Below, piece after piece: positions 22,851-31,667 of a DNA stretch of 39,103 bases. Location: positions 1-39,103 of the forward strand of contig JACPHY010000006.1 in assembly GCA_016188355.1 (NCBI GenBank), given 5' to 3'. The notes beneath the pieces were generated by a model. It saw only the letters and a list, made by a program, of their open reading frames with translations, was not told the origin of the DNA and ran no database searches. How positions within the stretch are numbered: the first letter of the stretch is position 1; the number at the start of each line of letters is the position of its first letter. The stretch is from Candidatus Uhrbacteria bacterium. GTDB taxonomy: Bacteria > Patescibacteriota > Patescibacteriia > JACPHY01. The translations under genes and the position numbers were made by a program.

Positions 22851-24962
22851 TCACGAGCACTCGAAGGTCTCGGTCCACGTGGTCCGCTTGAGCTGCGCAC
22901 CGCAGTACACCGCGGGCTGCTCCGTCTTGCCGTACCCCGTCACCTTCGGCTCTCCCCACGGGATGAGCTTCGAGCCCGTGGCCTCGGCCGCCATCACCAT
23001 GAGGCGCCCGATCGTCCGCACGGTGAGGAGTCGCGCACGGACTTCCTTGACGCGTAGGATCGCAGCACCGATCCCGAGCTTCGCGACCGCATCCGTGTAG
23101 TCCCGAGCCTTGTACCTCATGATCGCGTACTTCACGCAGCGTTCTTCGTACGTCTCGACCGGGATGCCCTTCACCTCCACCTCGCTCGGCTGATAAATGT
23201 CGCTCGGGTCCTGCTGCTCGGGGGGCACCACCGCCTTGAGATCCTTGATGCGCGCATTGAGCGCCTTCTGTTCCGCCTTGAGCTCCTGCTCTTCTCGGAG
23301 CAGCGGCACGAGCTGGAGGAGCGTGGTTGCCTGGCCCCAGCTCTTCGAGAAATCGGGCAGGCCGCGGAAATCGCAGTCGTACGTGGCACCCGGACGGTAC
23401 TCCGGCGCAACGCCGTTCTCGCCCTTGATGACCCCCGCGGCCACGAACTCCTCGAAGAGCGCCGGCGACATGGACGCACGGAGATCCTGAATGACGCGGT
23501 TGCCGCCGCGGACGACGTTGTACCACCGCCAGATCTGCTTCTGCTCCGGTCGACCGTTCGGATCGATCTTGCCATCCGCGTCCAGCGGGAGGACTCTCAC
23601 GTCCTTGAGTGCGAGCACGTTGATGTTGCGCCGCTCCTCATGGCTGCCCATTTTGACCACCTGGAGCACGCGTCCATTCGGATTGTCGATGACCCGGGGA
23701 TCGCGCGTGAGCTTGCCGCCGCGCTTGTACGCCTTGGACGGAAGGTACACGACCGCCTGCGGATCCTCGAGCAGCGCGCGGAGCGCATTCGCGAGACAGC
23801 GATTCGGCCCCTTCGGCTTCAGACCCGCACCGATGAACCGCCGGTCGCGGAATGCCTTGCGGAACAAGTCCGCGGTTTCCCGCTGCTCGCGATCGGTGTA
23901 CGCCGTTGCGGCGCGCTCCGCGAGGCCATCCTCGCCCGCCTCCTCGAGGAGCGCGGCCGCGGTGTCGCGATCGCCCACGAGGAACGCGTGCGCGCCGAGC
24001 GCGCGGAGGTAGTCGGCAGTGCGCTCGCTCGTGAGCTCCGTCATCGACGCCGTGCATTCGATCGGCACGCCGTCGATCGTCCCCTGGCAGAGGATGCTCG
24101 TCGCCAACCCGGTCAGCTCGACGAAGCACGCCAGTTTCCCCTCGTAGAGGCCATGCACCTCGATCGTGCCGTCGGTACCGATCTGGAGCACCTCCGGCGT
24201 CGTGCGGAACACGCGCTGCGCGCTGCCCTTGTCCGGACGGAACTGCAGTGCGAGATCCGCGAACGTCGTCTGCTCGGTGACCTCACGGATGTTCTGGATC
24301 GTTGCCTCGAATCCCTCGATCTCCGCGATGTGCTGGAACGTGCCGAGGTTGCCGCTCTCGGCGACGAGTCGGCGCAGGAAGTCGGGGTTGTAGTACACGT
24401 TGTACCCGACCGCAGAGAGCACCGCACCGTGCTCGCGCAACTGTCGCGCGAGCGCGAGCGCACGCCGCTCCTCTTCCTCGAGCGCCCACAGCGATGGCAC
24501 CGCGCACCCATCCGTGAACAGGATCACGTTGTGTACGGTGTCCTCGCCGTCGATGCGATCGATGACCTCGAGCGCCACCTGGAGCGCCTCGGAGAACACG
24601 GTGTTGCTCCGGACGTGCACCTCCTTCGCGATCGCGCGCTCGAGGAGCTTCTTCCCCTCGTCGTCGCACCGCGTCGGACCACCGATGCATCTCGCTTCGC
24701 CGTGACCGGAGAACACGGTGACCGAGACGTGCTCGTCCTTGCCGAGCGTCCTCACGTACTCGATCGCATCCTGCCGCACGTCCTCGATGACGCCGGACAT
24801 CGAACCCGACGTATCGAGCTCGAGATTCGTGTGCCGCGTGCCAGGCTTCCTGCCCTGCGCTGCGACCTCGACGTACGCGAAGTGACGATCACCGACACGA
24901 CCGAATGCAGCCGTTGCCTGCACGTTGCTGGCCGCGATGGCCGGGCCTTTTTTCTTTGCCAA
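22851..24962 (-). CDS. Cytosolic von Willebrand A-domain protein, 703 aa
   Basis: I start it at TTG 24962 because GGGAG lies 7 nt upstream and the basic MAKKKGP N-terminus follows; no nearby ATG has such a site. The vWA domain is at about 40-200 with a complete MIDAS: D50-x-S52-x-S54 (LELDTSGSMSG), T121 (VRSNTVFSEAL) and D151 (LFTDG). A beta-sandwich-like stretch follows at about 230-320. The C-terminal half is unassigned; it contains KPKGPNRCLANALRALL, a predicted coiled coil (LREEQELKAEQKALNARIKDLKAV) and an ATGSKLIPWGEP tail. There is no signal peptide or TM, unlike most bacterial surface vWA proteins, so an intracellular metal-dependent assembly role is more likely (inference). No MoxR-type ATPase is adjacent. 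Confidence 0.85.
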   Translation of the reverse strand: MAKKKGPAIAASNVQATAAFGRVGDRHFAYVEVAAQGRKPGTRHTNLELDTSGSMSGVIEDVRQDAIEYVRTLGKDEHVSVTVFSGHGEARCIGGPTRCDDEGKKLLERAIAKEVHVRSNTVFSEALQVALEVIDRIDGEDTVHNVILFTDGCAVPSLWALEEEERRALALARQLREHGAVLSAVGYNVYYNPDFLRRLVAESGNLGTFQHIAEIEGFEATIQNIREVTEQTTFADLALQFRPDKGSAQRVFRTTPEVLQIGTDGTIEVHGLYEGKLACFVELTGLATSILCQGTIDGVPIECTASMTELTSERTADYLRALGAHAFLVGDRDTAAALLEEAGEDGLAERAATAYTDREQRETADLFRKAFRDRRFIGAGLKPKGPNRCLANALRALLEDPQAVVYLPSKAYKRGGKLTRDPRVIDNPNGRVLQVVKMGSHEERRNINVLALKDVRVLPLDADGKIDPNGRPEQKQIWRWYNVVRGGNRVIQDLRASMSPALFEEFVAAGVIKGENGVAPEYRPGATYDCDFRGLPDFSKSWGQATTLLQLVPLLREEQELKAEQKALNARIKDLKAVVPPEQQDPSDIYQPSEVEVKGIPVETYEERCVKYAIMRYKARDYTDAVAKLGIGAAILRVKEVRARLLTVRTIGRLMVMAAEATGSKLIPWGEPKVTGYGKTEQPAVYCGAQLKRTTWTETFECS

Positions 24963-25042
24963 GGTACGACTCCCTTTTTGACTGCACGCTCCGAAGAGCG
25001 GGCAGGAAAATCCCACGAAGCTCCGCCTCGCAGGATAGGCCC

Positions 25043-25071
25043 ACCATGGCACACGGCGCGACTCATGTCAA
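25043..25071 (-). promoter_or_regulatory. Promoter of the vWA gene
   Basis: Minus strand TTGACA, 17-nt spacer, CATGGT. This implies an 80-nt leader before the TTG start. Confidence 0.55.
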
Positions 25072-25097
25072 GCCGCTGAAAAATGCTCAAAGAAAGA

Positions 25098-25122
25098 GCC
25101 CCACCCGTTTCCGGATGGGGCC
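25098..25122 (-). terminator. Terminator of the putative lipoprotein gene
   Basis: Stem GGCCCCATCC/GGGTGGGGCT followed by CTTTCTTTG on the minus strand, 22 nt beyond the stop at 25144. Confidence 0.75.
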
Positions 25123-25143
25123 AGATGACCACACTACCCCGAA

Positions 25144-25689
25144 CTACTCCTCATCCCGTGGCGCGCGGCGCACCCGATAGGGAATCGTGTACTCGATGAG
25201 ATCCACTACCCCTTGATGAAACCGCACCGCGCACGGTTCCTCGAGCACCGGCGCATCGCCAAGATCAGCGAGCTCCACGGAACCTTGATCGAGCACCTCG
25301 AGGTGCGCTTGGTTCTCCACGCACAACTCGAAGTTGATGGGCACCCAGCCATTCGATTGATTCGCCGCCGTCAGGAACAAACGCACGCGATCACCCGGTA
25401 CAAGGACCAGTTCCTCTCCGGTGACCGCATCCATGGCACCATCCAGGTGATAGATTTCCGCACGTTCCATGTCCACATCCAACCCGCGACTCTCCGTACC
25501 GCGTCCCGCAGGGACGATCGGTTCCGGGTCACCCGCATCCATTGCGGGCGCGGGAGGAGATCCCCCATCAGCATGGCATGCCACTTCCTCCACTGAGGAA
25601 AGCGGCCGCAGAGACTCCGTACCTGCACGAACGCTGCACGCAGCAGCAGTCATCGCCGACGCAACGCACCAGAGCGTTGAGCATCGCAT
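25144..25689 (-). CDS. Putative secreted or lipoprotein, 181 aa
   Basis: ATG 25689, with AAAGGA about 12 nt upstream. The N-terminus (MRCSTLWCVASAMTAAACSVRAG) has a short hydrophobic core and TAAAC as a weak lipobox, so export with lipid attachment at Cys18 is possible but not certain. A Pro/Gly/Asp-rich linker follows (GGSPPAPAMDAGDPEP). The rest is beta-rich and acidic (EELVLVPGDRVRLFLTAANQSNGWVPINFELCVEN), like an Ig or cupredoxin-type sandwich, and it ends RRAPRDEE. No family recognised. It has its own promoter and terminator and lies downstream of the rRNA genes. Confidence 0.65.
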   Translation of the reverse strand: MRCSTLWCVASAMTAAACSVRAGTESLRPLSSVEEVACHADGGSPPAPAMDAGDPEPIVPAGRGTESRGLDVDMERAEIYHLDGAMDAVTGEELVLVPGDRVRLFLTAANQSNGWVPINFELCVENQAHLEVLDQGSVELADLGDAPVLEEPCAVRFHQGVVDLIEYTIPYRVRRAPRDEE

Positions 25690-25928
25690 TTGCAGTTACT
25701 GTCCTTTCACGCAGCAAGTGCGTGGGTAGGAAGGAACGTTCCGGATGCCGCCGAAGCGACCCGACCAGTATACGGCGAATCATGCCATACGTCAGGAGAG
25801 AGATATCCACAGAAGACCATCACCCGCAGCGGTGACCAAAATTCTACAGAACTCGTGGTCGTCGATGGACCCCACATCATGTAATCCGTATCCCGTCGTA
25901 CCGGAAATACATTCCGATACGCAAAAAC
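25690..25928. other. Intergenic region between the lipoprotein gene and the rRNA terminator
   Basis: It carries a minus-strand promoter at 25767-25795 (CTGACG, 17 nt, TATACT) for the lipoprotein gene. I see no RNA gene or plausible ORF in the rest. Confidence 0.5.
25767..25795 (-). promoter_or_regulatory. Promoter of the putative lipoprotein gene
   Basis: Minus strand CTGACG, 17-nt spacer, TATACT. Confidence 0.55.
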
Positions 25929-25957
25929 AAAGTGACGCCCGATAAGGGCGTCACTTT
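25929..25957 (-). terminator. rRNA operon terminator
   Basis: A perfect 12-bp stem AAAGTGACGCCC/GGGCGTCACTTT followed by GTTTTTG on the minus strand, right after 5S. Confidence 0.9.
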
Positions 25958-25963
25958 GCTAAA

Positions 25964-26080
25964 CCGGGCACCGGCCTACTCTCCCGGGGGTTAGTTTACC
26001 CCAAGTACCATCGGCGCTGGAGGTTTTCACGACTCTGTTCGGGATGGGAAGAGGTGGGACCCCTCCGCTCAAGGCACCCA
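25964..26080 (-). rRNA. 5S rRNA
   Basis: About 117 nt. The conserved core CCATCCCGAACAGAGTCGTGAAA and CGCCGATGGTACTTGGG are present. The 5' GGGTGCC and 3' GGTGCCC ends pair (helix I, with wobbles). It lies about 70 nt after 23S and before the terminator. Confidence 0.93.
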
Positions 26081-26132
26081 GATGACGCCGCACGAGCCTT
26101 GCGGCTCGCGGGGCGGGCATCTGATTGCCAAA

Positions 26133-26158
26133 GAGTGCTGCACGCACTCCGTCGGGAC
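26133..26158 (-). repeat. 3' arm of the 23S processing stem
   Basis: It pairs with 30449-30474 over 26 nt, 24 of them matched (core GTCCCGACGGAGTGCGTG). It flanks the 23S as an RNase III-type precursor stem. Confidence 0.75.
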
Positions 26159-26422
26159 TTCGCCCGATCCGTACGGCTCGGCTAAAGCGGTTACCCGCCG
26201 TACACCTGCCGCCGGTCAACCCGGTCATCTCCCGGGGGGCTCAACGAGGCCTTATCTTGAGGGCGGCTTCACGCTTAGATGCTTTCAGCGTTTATCCGCA
26301 TTCGACGATAGCTACCCAGCAGTGCTCTTGGCAGAACAACTGGTACACCAGAGGTCGATTGTTCCCGGTCCTCTCGTACTAGGGAACAGTCCTCTCAAGC
26401 CTCAAACGCCCGTGGTGGATAG

Positions 26423-26534
<112 letters not shown>

Positions 26535-27358
26535 CTAGTACATACAAACAAACTTGTTTGTATTGTGGACTATACCTTCACCCTCACCCAGGAGGGGTTG
26601 GCGTGTTATGCGTGCATAATATTCCAGAACAACCGCACGCATCTCGTTGATGTATTCCCCATCAACTCAGTCTCTACGGGGTCACCACGCCAGTTTATAG
26701 GAAAATATGGGTAGTACGTATGACCGGAGGAGCGAACGCATCCTCCGCGCGCTGGGAACGCGTATCCATAACCGCAGGTACTGCTTATCACGATGGATCG
26801 ATGTGTCAATGTTCCATTGATGCAGCAACGATCGTCGAAGCCACTCCTGCGATACGCGATCAAATTGCTGCGTATTGAGGTAGAGGCCATTCCGACTCTT
26901 CGCGCCATCATCCATGAACCACACTGCGATCGCCTGCAGATCGAGAGGCATCGTCCCTCGAATCTGCTTTCCATGATCACCGAAATAGAACCGCTCGTGC
27001 CATTGCGTCAGCACGGGTAGGCTCCGCGTTGTGAATCGGTACGCACGTCGCACGCCATTCGTCGAACGTTCCATCGGAGGAGTCCGAACCAGAGTGCGGA
27101 ACACCTCAAATTTCCAATCGACGTATGCGCGATACTTCGCCGCATGATTCACTTCGAGCAACGCATTTCGGCCAACGGTTTGTCGCCGAAGCGCTCCGTC
27201 GCCGAGAATACTTCCGATGAGTACCTGCTCCTGTAACTGTGTGAGACTTCCCACGGTATTGTCCATGCGCCGATATGATACCACTGGGCGCCATGGAGAT
27301 CCACCGTTATGAGCCAATTTTTTGTGCAGCATCACTGCTGCAGCACCCCGATGTGTTG
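26535..27358 (-). mobile_element. Group I intron in 23S rRNA after position 2500 (E. coli numbering), with homing-endonuclease ORF
   Basis: 824 nt. The 5' exon ends GGCACCT (U2500) and the 3' exon resumes CGATGTCGG (C2501); the intron ends in G. The exon GCACCU can pair with GGGGTGC about 12 nt inside the intron, with a U·G at the splice site, which is the P1 rule. P7-like strands are visible: GTAGAGACT (26669-26677) and GGTATAGTCC (26567-26576). The ORF fills most of the 5' part. I did not fold the full core by hand. Confidence 0.85.
26682..27266 (-). CDS. LAGLIDADG homing endonuclease (intron-encoded)
   Basis: 194 aa from ATG 27266 (MDNTVGSLTQLQEQ); a longer reading from an ATG at 27335 adds 23 residues and cannot be excluded, since neither start has a good Shine-Dalgarno. 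Two LAGLIDADG motifs: LIGSILGDG at about 16-24, and LQAIAVWFMDDGAKS in the second half. This is the pattern of intron-borne LAGLIDADG_2-type enzymes in organellar and bacterial LSU introns. The protein would cut intronless 23S genes to spread the intron and might also help splicing. Both acidic catalytic positions (GDG, DDG) are intact, so it is probably active. Confidence 0.9.
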   Translation of the reverse strand: MDNTVGSLTQLQEQVLIGSILGDGALRRQTVGRNALLEVNHAAKYRAYVDWKFEVFRTLVRTPPMERSTNGVRRAYRFTTRSLPVLTQWHERFYFGDHGKQIRGTMPLDLQAIAVWFMDDGAKSRNGLYLNTQQFDRVSQEWLRRSLLHQWNIDTSIHRDKQYLRLWIRVPSARRMRSLLRSYVLPIFSYKLAW

Positions 27359-27916
27359 AGGTGCCAAACCTCGCCGTCGCTGTGGACGCTCGGGCGAGAT
27401 CAGCCTGTTATCCCCGGAGTAGCTTTTATCCGATGAGCTTCCGCCGTCCTACATCGAACGGTCGGATCACTAGCTCCCGCTTTCGCGACTGCTCGGCGTG
27501 TCGGCCTTGCAGTAAAGCCGGCTTTTCCGCTTGCAGGTCCAGCGCGATTTCCATCCGCGCTAAGCCGACCTTTGTGAACGCCTCCGTTACCTTTTGGGAG
27601 GCAACCGCCCCAGTCAAACTGCCTACCAGCTCCTGTCTCCCCAGCAGGATAACTGCCAGAAATTAGGATACACACAGCGCAAGGGTGGTGTCTCATTGTT
27701 GGACCGCCTTGCGGCGGCCCTCCCACCTACGCTGAACATACGAAGCATGTACCCAAGAGCAAGCTACAGTAAAGCTTCACGGGGTCTTTTCGTCCAGCCA
27801 CGGGTAAGAGCGCATCTTCACGCCCCTTGCAATTTCGCCGGGTCCCTCGTGGAGACAGTCGTCAAGTCGTTATGCCATTCGTGCGGGCCGGAACTCACCC
27901 GGCAGGGGATTACGCT

Positions 27917-28218
27917 CACATTGTTGCTGCACCTACTTGCGTAGGTACGGTGCGAACATTTCTGTCGCACTCTGCAGGTCGCCCTGCAGGTCGGACTCTA
28001 TCTTTCTCGATGCTGCCACCGAGATCCGGCGTGGAGTCTCTGAGGGGTCCCCATGGACTTCCCTGCTGATTGTCCGCATCGGTCACCGATTCTCACCTCC
28101 GAGGAGGTACGATGACATGCGCGGATGTTCCAGCATATAGCCAGATTTTCTTCCTACCTCTCCGCGGCATACGGAGTTCGGAGGGGGTCTTCCACCCCAC
28201 TAAGGCAACGAGTATTCC
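27917..28218 (-). mobile_element. Compact group I intron in 23S rRNA after position 1931 (E. coli numbering)
   Basis: 302 nt, no ORF. The 5' exon ends GTCCTAAGGT (U1931), the 3' exon resumes AGCGTAATCC, and the intron ends in G. The internal guide GCCTTAG near the 5' end pairs with exon CTAAGGU with a terminal U·G. The core is recognisable: AATCAGCAGGGAAG, the P7 5' strand CAGAGACTC (28034-28042) and the 3' strand GATAGAGTCC (27993-28002). This is a known insertion hotspot just after helix 69. Confidence 0.9.
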
Positions 28219-29031
28219 ACCTTAGGACGATTATGGTTATCGCCGGCGTTCATCAGCGCTTCAGTTCAAGGCTACATGTAACCTTGCGGTCACGTTTCAC
28301 CTCTCTCTTTAACGTTCTGACACTGGCCAGGCATCAGCCCCTATACTTCGCCTTTCGGCTTTGCAGGGACCTGTGTTTTTGGTAAACAGTCGCTTGACGT
28401 CGCTTGCTGCGGCCCGTATTGCTACGGGCAGGCCTTATCCCGAAGTTACGGCCATTGTATTGCCGAGTTCCTTCACGAGGGTTCTCCCGTACACCTTGGC
28501 ACACTCGTGCCCACCCACCTGTGTCGGTTTCCGGTACGGTTCCCAACCGCTCATAACCGTCGCCTTTTCTGGGCAGCTCACTCGCTCTCATCGGCTTGGC
28601 CTTGCGGCCGCACCTGCGTCCTGACCGGAGGTCAAGACAGACGTATAGCCAAAACGCCCGAGAACTATCGAACTGCGTCAGCGACGGGAGCACGATCGGG
28701 AGGACAGGAATATTCACCTGTATTCCATCGGCTACCCCCCACGCTATGCGCGAGGACTCACCTTAGGACCGCCTAACCCTGGGTCGATTTGCGTTGCCCA
28801 GGAAACCTTGGGTTTACGGTGGGAAAGGTTCTCACTTTCCGTTTTGCTACTTATGCCAGCATTCTCACTTCCCTGCGCTCCACCGGCCCTCACGGGTCCG
28901 GCTTCACCGCAGCAGGGAACGCTCCCCTACCACGCATGCCGTAAACGGCATACATCCTCAGCTTCGGCACTCAACTTAAGCCCCGTTACATTTTCGGCGC
29001 AAGGCAGCTTGACCAGTGAGCTGTTACGCTT

Positions 29032-29072
<41 letters not shown>

Positions 29073-29725
29073 CTGCGCCGCCTCACCACCTTTCCCACTG
29101 AGTTGAGATTTCAGGGCCTTAGCTGGAGGTCTGGGCTGTTTCCCTTTTGTTCCGTGGAGCTTCGCCCCCACGTACTGACTACGCTGATATAACTTGCCTG
29201 GTATTCGGAGTTTGGTTGGGGAACGTAGGATCGCTCCACCGGTCCCCATTCAGTGCTCTACCCCCAGGGGTCATCAACGCGCTAGCCCACAAGCTATTTC
29301 GGGGAGAACCAGCTATCACCGAGTTCGATTGGAATTTCTCCTCTAGCCACAGGTCATCCCAAAGCGTTGCACGACTCACGGGTTCGGGCCTCCGTTCGCT
29401 GTTACGCGAACTTCACCCTGCCCATGGCTAGCTCACCCGGTTTCGGGTCTTGTTGCTGCTGCGTTCGATCAGGTGAATGACGATCTCCAGGAATGCCGAT
29501 TGCTCGGCACTCCCATTGAACGTCAAACACCTGAACGATATGCCCTTATCAGACTCGGTTTCCCTGTGCCTTGGGCCCGTAGGCCTTCGACAGGCAACAG
29601 CAATAAACTCACTGGCTCATTCTTCAATAGGCACGCCGTCACTCATCCCGGCTTGCGCCGGGACCGAGCTCCGACTTCTTGTAAGAGTAGGGTTTCAGGA
29701 GCTTTTCGCCGCCCTCACCGGGCTG

Positions 29726-29765
<40 letters not shown>

Positions 29766-30448
29766 GCCAGATGTATTTAGCCTTGGAGCGTAGTCGCCCC
29801 GATTTCCGACGGGATTTCACGTGTCCCGTCGTACTTCCGCAATGATCGCATTGGAGTCTGACCCCTTTCGCCTACAGGGCTGTCACCTGCTCTGGCTCCC
29901 CTTTCCAGGGGGATTCGACTAGGGATGTCATCACCCTCACGGGTTACTCTCCAATCTGCGCTACTGGACGAGCGCAACCGACCATGCGTTTGACTCCATA
30001 CTGGATATGCCCGTCCCGGCTGAGATGCACTACTCGTCGCTGCGTACCTTGCGGCACGAACGAACTTCGCGCTTCTCCTCCAATATGGTTTCGGCTGTTC
30101 CCCGTTCGCTCGCCACTACTAGGGGAATGAGCACATACTCCGTTCGCGCAATGCCAAATGTTGAATGCGCGCAGGGGCAAGCCCCCGCCCACATTCTCCA
30201 TTCAACATTACGCGGTGACGAAGTATGCACCTTGTTTTCTTTTCCTCCGGCTACTGAGATGGTTCACTTCGCCGGGTGCCCTCCCGCTCCACGCGAGGTG
30301 GAGTGGGTGATATCGCTTCACAATATCGAGTTTCCTCATTCGGAAATCCCCGGATCAAAGCATGCTTGGCTGCTCCCCGAGGCGTATCGCCGCCTGCTGC
30401 GTCCTTCATCGGCATCTGGTGCCTAGGCATCCACCCTACTCCCTTATT

Positions 30449-30474
30449 GTCCCGACGGAGTGCGTGACGCACTC
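30449..30474 (-). repeat. 5' arm of the 23S processing stem
   Basis: Near-perfect complement of 26133-26158. It also folds locally as GGAGTGCGTCACGCACTCC. Confidence 0.75.
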
Positions 30475-30893
30475 CGATCCTCGCGAGAACCTTTCGGTTA
30501 TCCCGCGGACCCTCCCATGCTCGCGGACTCAATGAAGAGCCGCACGTGCTGGGGGGATATTTTCGCACGTGCACCGCTGCACGCACTCGAACCTTCCACC
30601 CAATTGCAAAGTTTGTACGAAAGATGCGCTTACCACTTCGATTGTGAACGTTCTCTCGTCACAACCGAAGGTTGATGGTCGAACTCACGCTCCCCCACCA
30701 ACCTTCGATTGTTCACGCGCCACCTTCCATCGCTCCTCGTGGAAACAAAATCGCCGCTGGGCCCCAGCGACGTGGCTCCGCATGCAAGCGGAGTATCCAA
30801 TCGCTAGGGGTTCCTCTGCACGGATCCGAGGAGTTTGTCCATACTGCGGGGCGATGTGGATAGCATGGTGATATCGATTCCAAACCTATACCC
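30475..30893 (-). other. Long structured leader of the 23S–5S transcript
   Basis: About 420 nt between the promoter and the processing stem, with no tRNA, 16S remnant or ORF. It holds an 18-bp hairpin (arms 30661-30678 and 30695-30712) and the CGCTGGGCCCCAGCG palindrome at about 30752-30767. A third partial copy of the TTCGATTGT motif occurs near 30637-30646. Confidence 0.6.
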
Positions 30894-30922
30894 AGGGTAC
30901 GCACCTCCAGAAACCATGTCAA
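30894..30922 (-). promoter_or_regulatory. Promoter of the 23S–5S operon
   Basis: Minus strand TTGACA (30917-30922), 17-nt spacer, TACCCT (30894-30899). A TATAGG a few nt further on is an alternative -10. An A/T-rich tract upstream (30931-30956) could act as an UP-like element. Confidence 0.6.
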
Positions 30923-30960
30923 GCTCCAAAGAAAAAAGACAAATTTTCGCTCAACAGAAA

Positions 30961-30984
30961 TACCGAGCCATTGCTGGCTCGGTA
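30961..30984 (-). terminator. Terminator of the 31160-32714 operon
   Basis: A perfect 10-bp stem TACCGAGCCA/TGGCTCGGTA followed by TTTCTG on the minus strand. It comes right after the long hairpin. Confidence 0.75.
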
Positions 30985-30995
30985 CTGAGGATCAA

Positions 30996-31158
30996 GGACC
31001 TATTGCCGAATGCGCTTCCGTCGCGAGAACGGCGAGATTCGAGACGGAATCGCCGAATCCGGATTGCCGGCGTACTGAGAAGGTACGCCAAGATCCGGTG
31101 AGGTGATTCCGGCCGAATATCGCCGTTCGCAGCAGGAATGACATTCGGCAATAGGTCC
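30996..31158 (-). repeat. 163-nt long hairpin element with perfect 17-bp ends
   Basis: Terminal arms 30996-31012 and 31142-31158 are perfectly complementary (core CCTATTGCCGAATG). Inner pairs nest in register: GAACGGCGA/TCGCCGTTC (31027-31035 with 31120-31128), ATTCG/CGAAT, CGGAATC/GATTCCG, CCGGAT/ATCCGG (31059-31064 with 31093-31098), and GGCGTAC/GTACGCC (31069-31075 with 31083-31089) around a 7-nt loop. It lies 1 nt past the stop of 31160-31657 and just before that operon's terminator. It could be a MITE-like element, a 3'-UTR structural RNA or a processed ncRNA. Confidence 0.8.
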
Positions 31159-31159
31159 G

Positions 31160-31657
31160 CTAACCCGAACCGGAGGATTTGGTGCCGTCTCCTTCCGGAG
31201 ACGCTGTTCCGACGCCCGAAGCGCCCGCTGGCTGCTTCCGCATCCGTCGTGCACGGTGGCCGCCCGTCTCCTGCGCGATCGCCCCCGCAATCTGCTGCGT
31301 CGTATATCCCTTTTTTCGAAATTCTCGCTGAATCTCCTTCCGCGGAACGCCGTTCCGCACCTGCTCCCGAATGGCATCGCCATCGGCGCGCTCCATGCGC
31401 TGCTTCCCGCGGAATCGTTGTGATCCGGACAGCGATGCCGAACGCACGCGCGCGAATGCATCTTCGAGATGCTGAATCTGCTCCAAAGCCCCCACCAGTT
31501 GTCGATCAAGCTCCGCGACACGCTGCTCCAACGAAGCGCCGGATGCAGCGGACTTCGCGGCAAGCGCCGCCACCCGATCATCCACGAAGCGCTGCAGGGA
31601 CTCCAGCAGCACCACTGCGCCCGCCACGGAATCCGTCTTTTCCTTCTTTGTGCTCAT
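31160..31657 (-). CDS. 165-aa coiled-coil protein of unknown function
   Basis: ATG 31657 follows GAGGAGTACAAC, 10 nt after the stop of 31668-32714, so the two are co-transcribed. Residues about 10-75 form a predicted coiled coil (VVLLESLQRFVDDRVAALA; LEQRVAELDRQLVGALEQIQHLEDAF). Residues about 85-130 (GKQRMERADGDAIREQVRNG, VPRKEIQREFRKKGYTTQQI) look like a small helix-turn-helix that could bind nucleic acid. The tail is basic and then Gly/Ser-rich. No known family. The 163-nt hairpin follows its stop directly. Confidence 0.7.
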   Translation of the reverse strand: MSTKKEKTDSVAGAVVLLESLQRFVDDRVAALAAKSAASGASLEQRVAELDRQLVGALEQIQHLEDAFARVRSASLSGSQRFRGKQRMERADGDAIREQVRNGVPRKEIQREFRKKGYTTQQIAGAIAQETGGHRARRMRKQPAGASGVGTASPEGDGTKSSGSG

Positions 31658-31667
31658 GTTGTACTCC

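Noticed and set aside
23640-25079. A 479-codon open frame on the plus strand opposite the vWA gene
   Set aside because: It is rich in Arg/Leu/Glu from antisense codon bias; the minus-strand frame carries a MIDAS motif, a ribosome-binding site and a terminator.
30996-31158. Long hairpin as a retron or diversity-generating element
   Set aside because: No reverse transcriptase gene occurs in the window.
30475-31159. Remnant of 16S rRNA or spacer tRNAs upstream of 23S
   Set aside because: None of the conserved 16S segments or a tRNA T-arm is present in this stretch.
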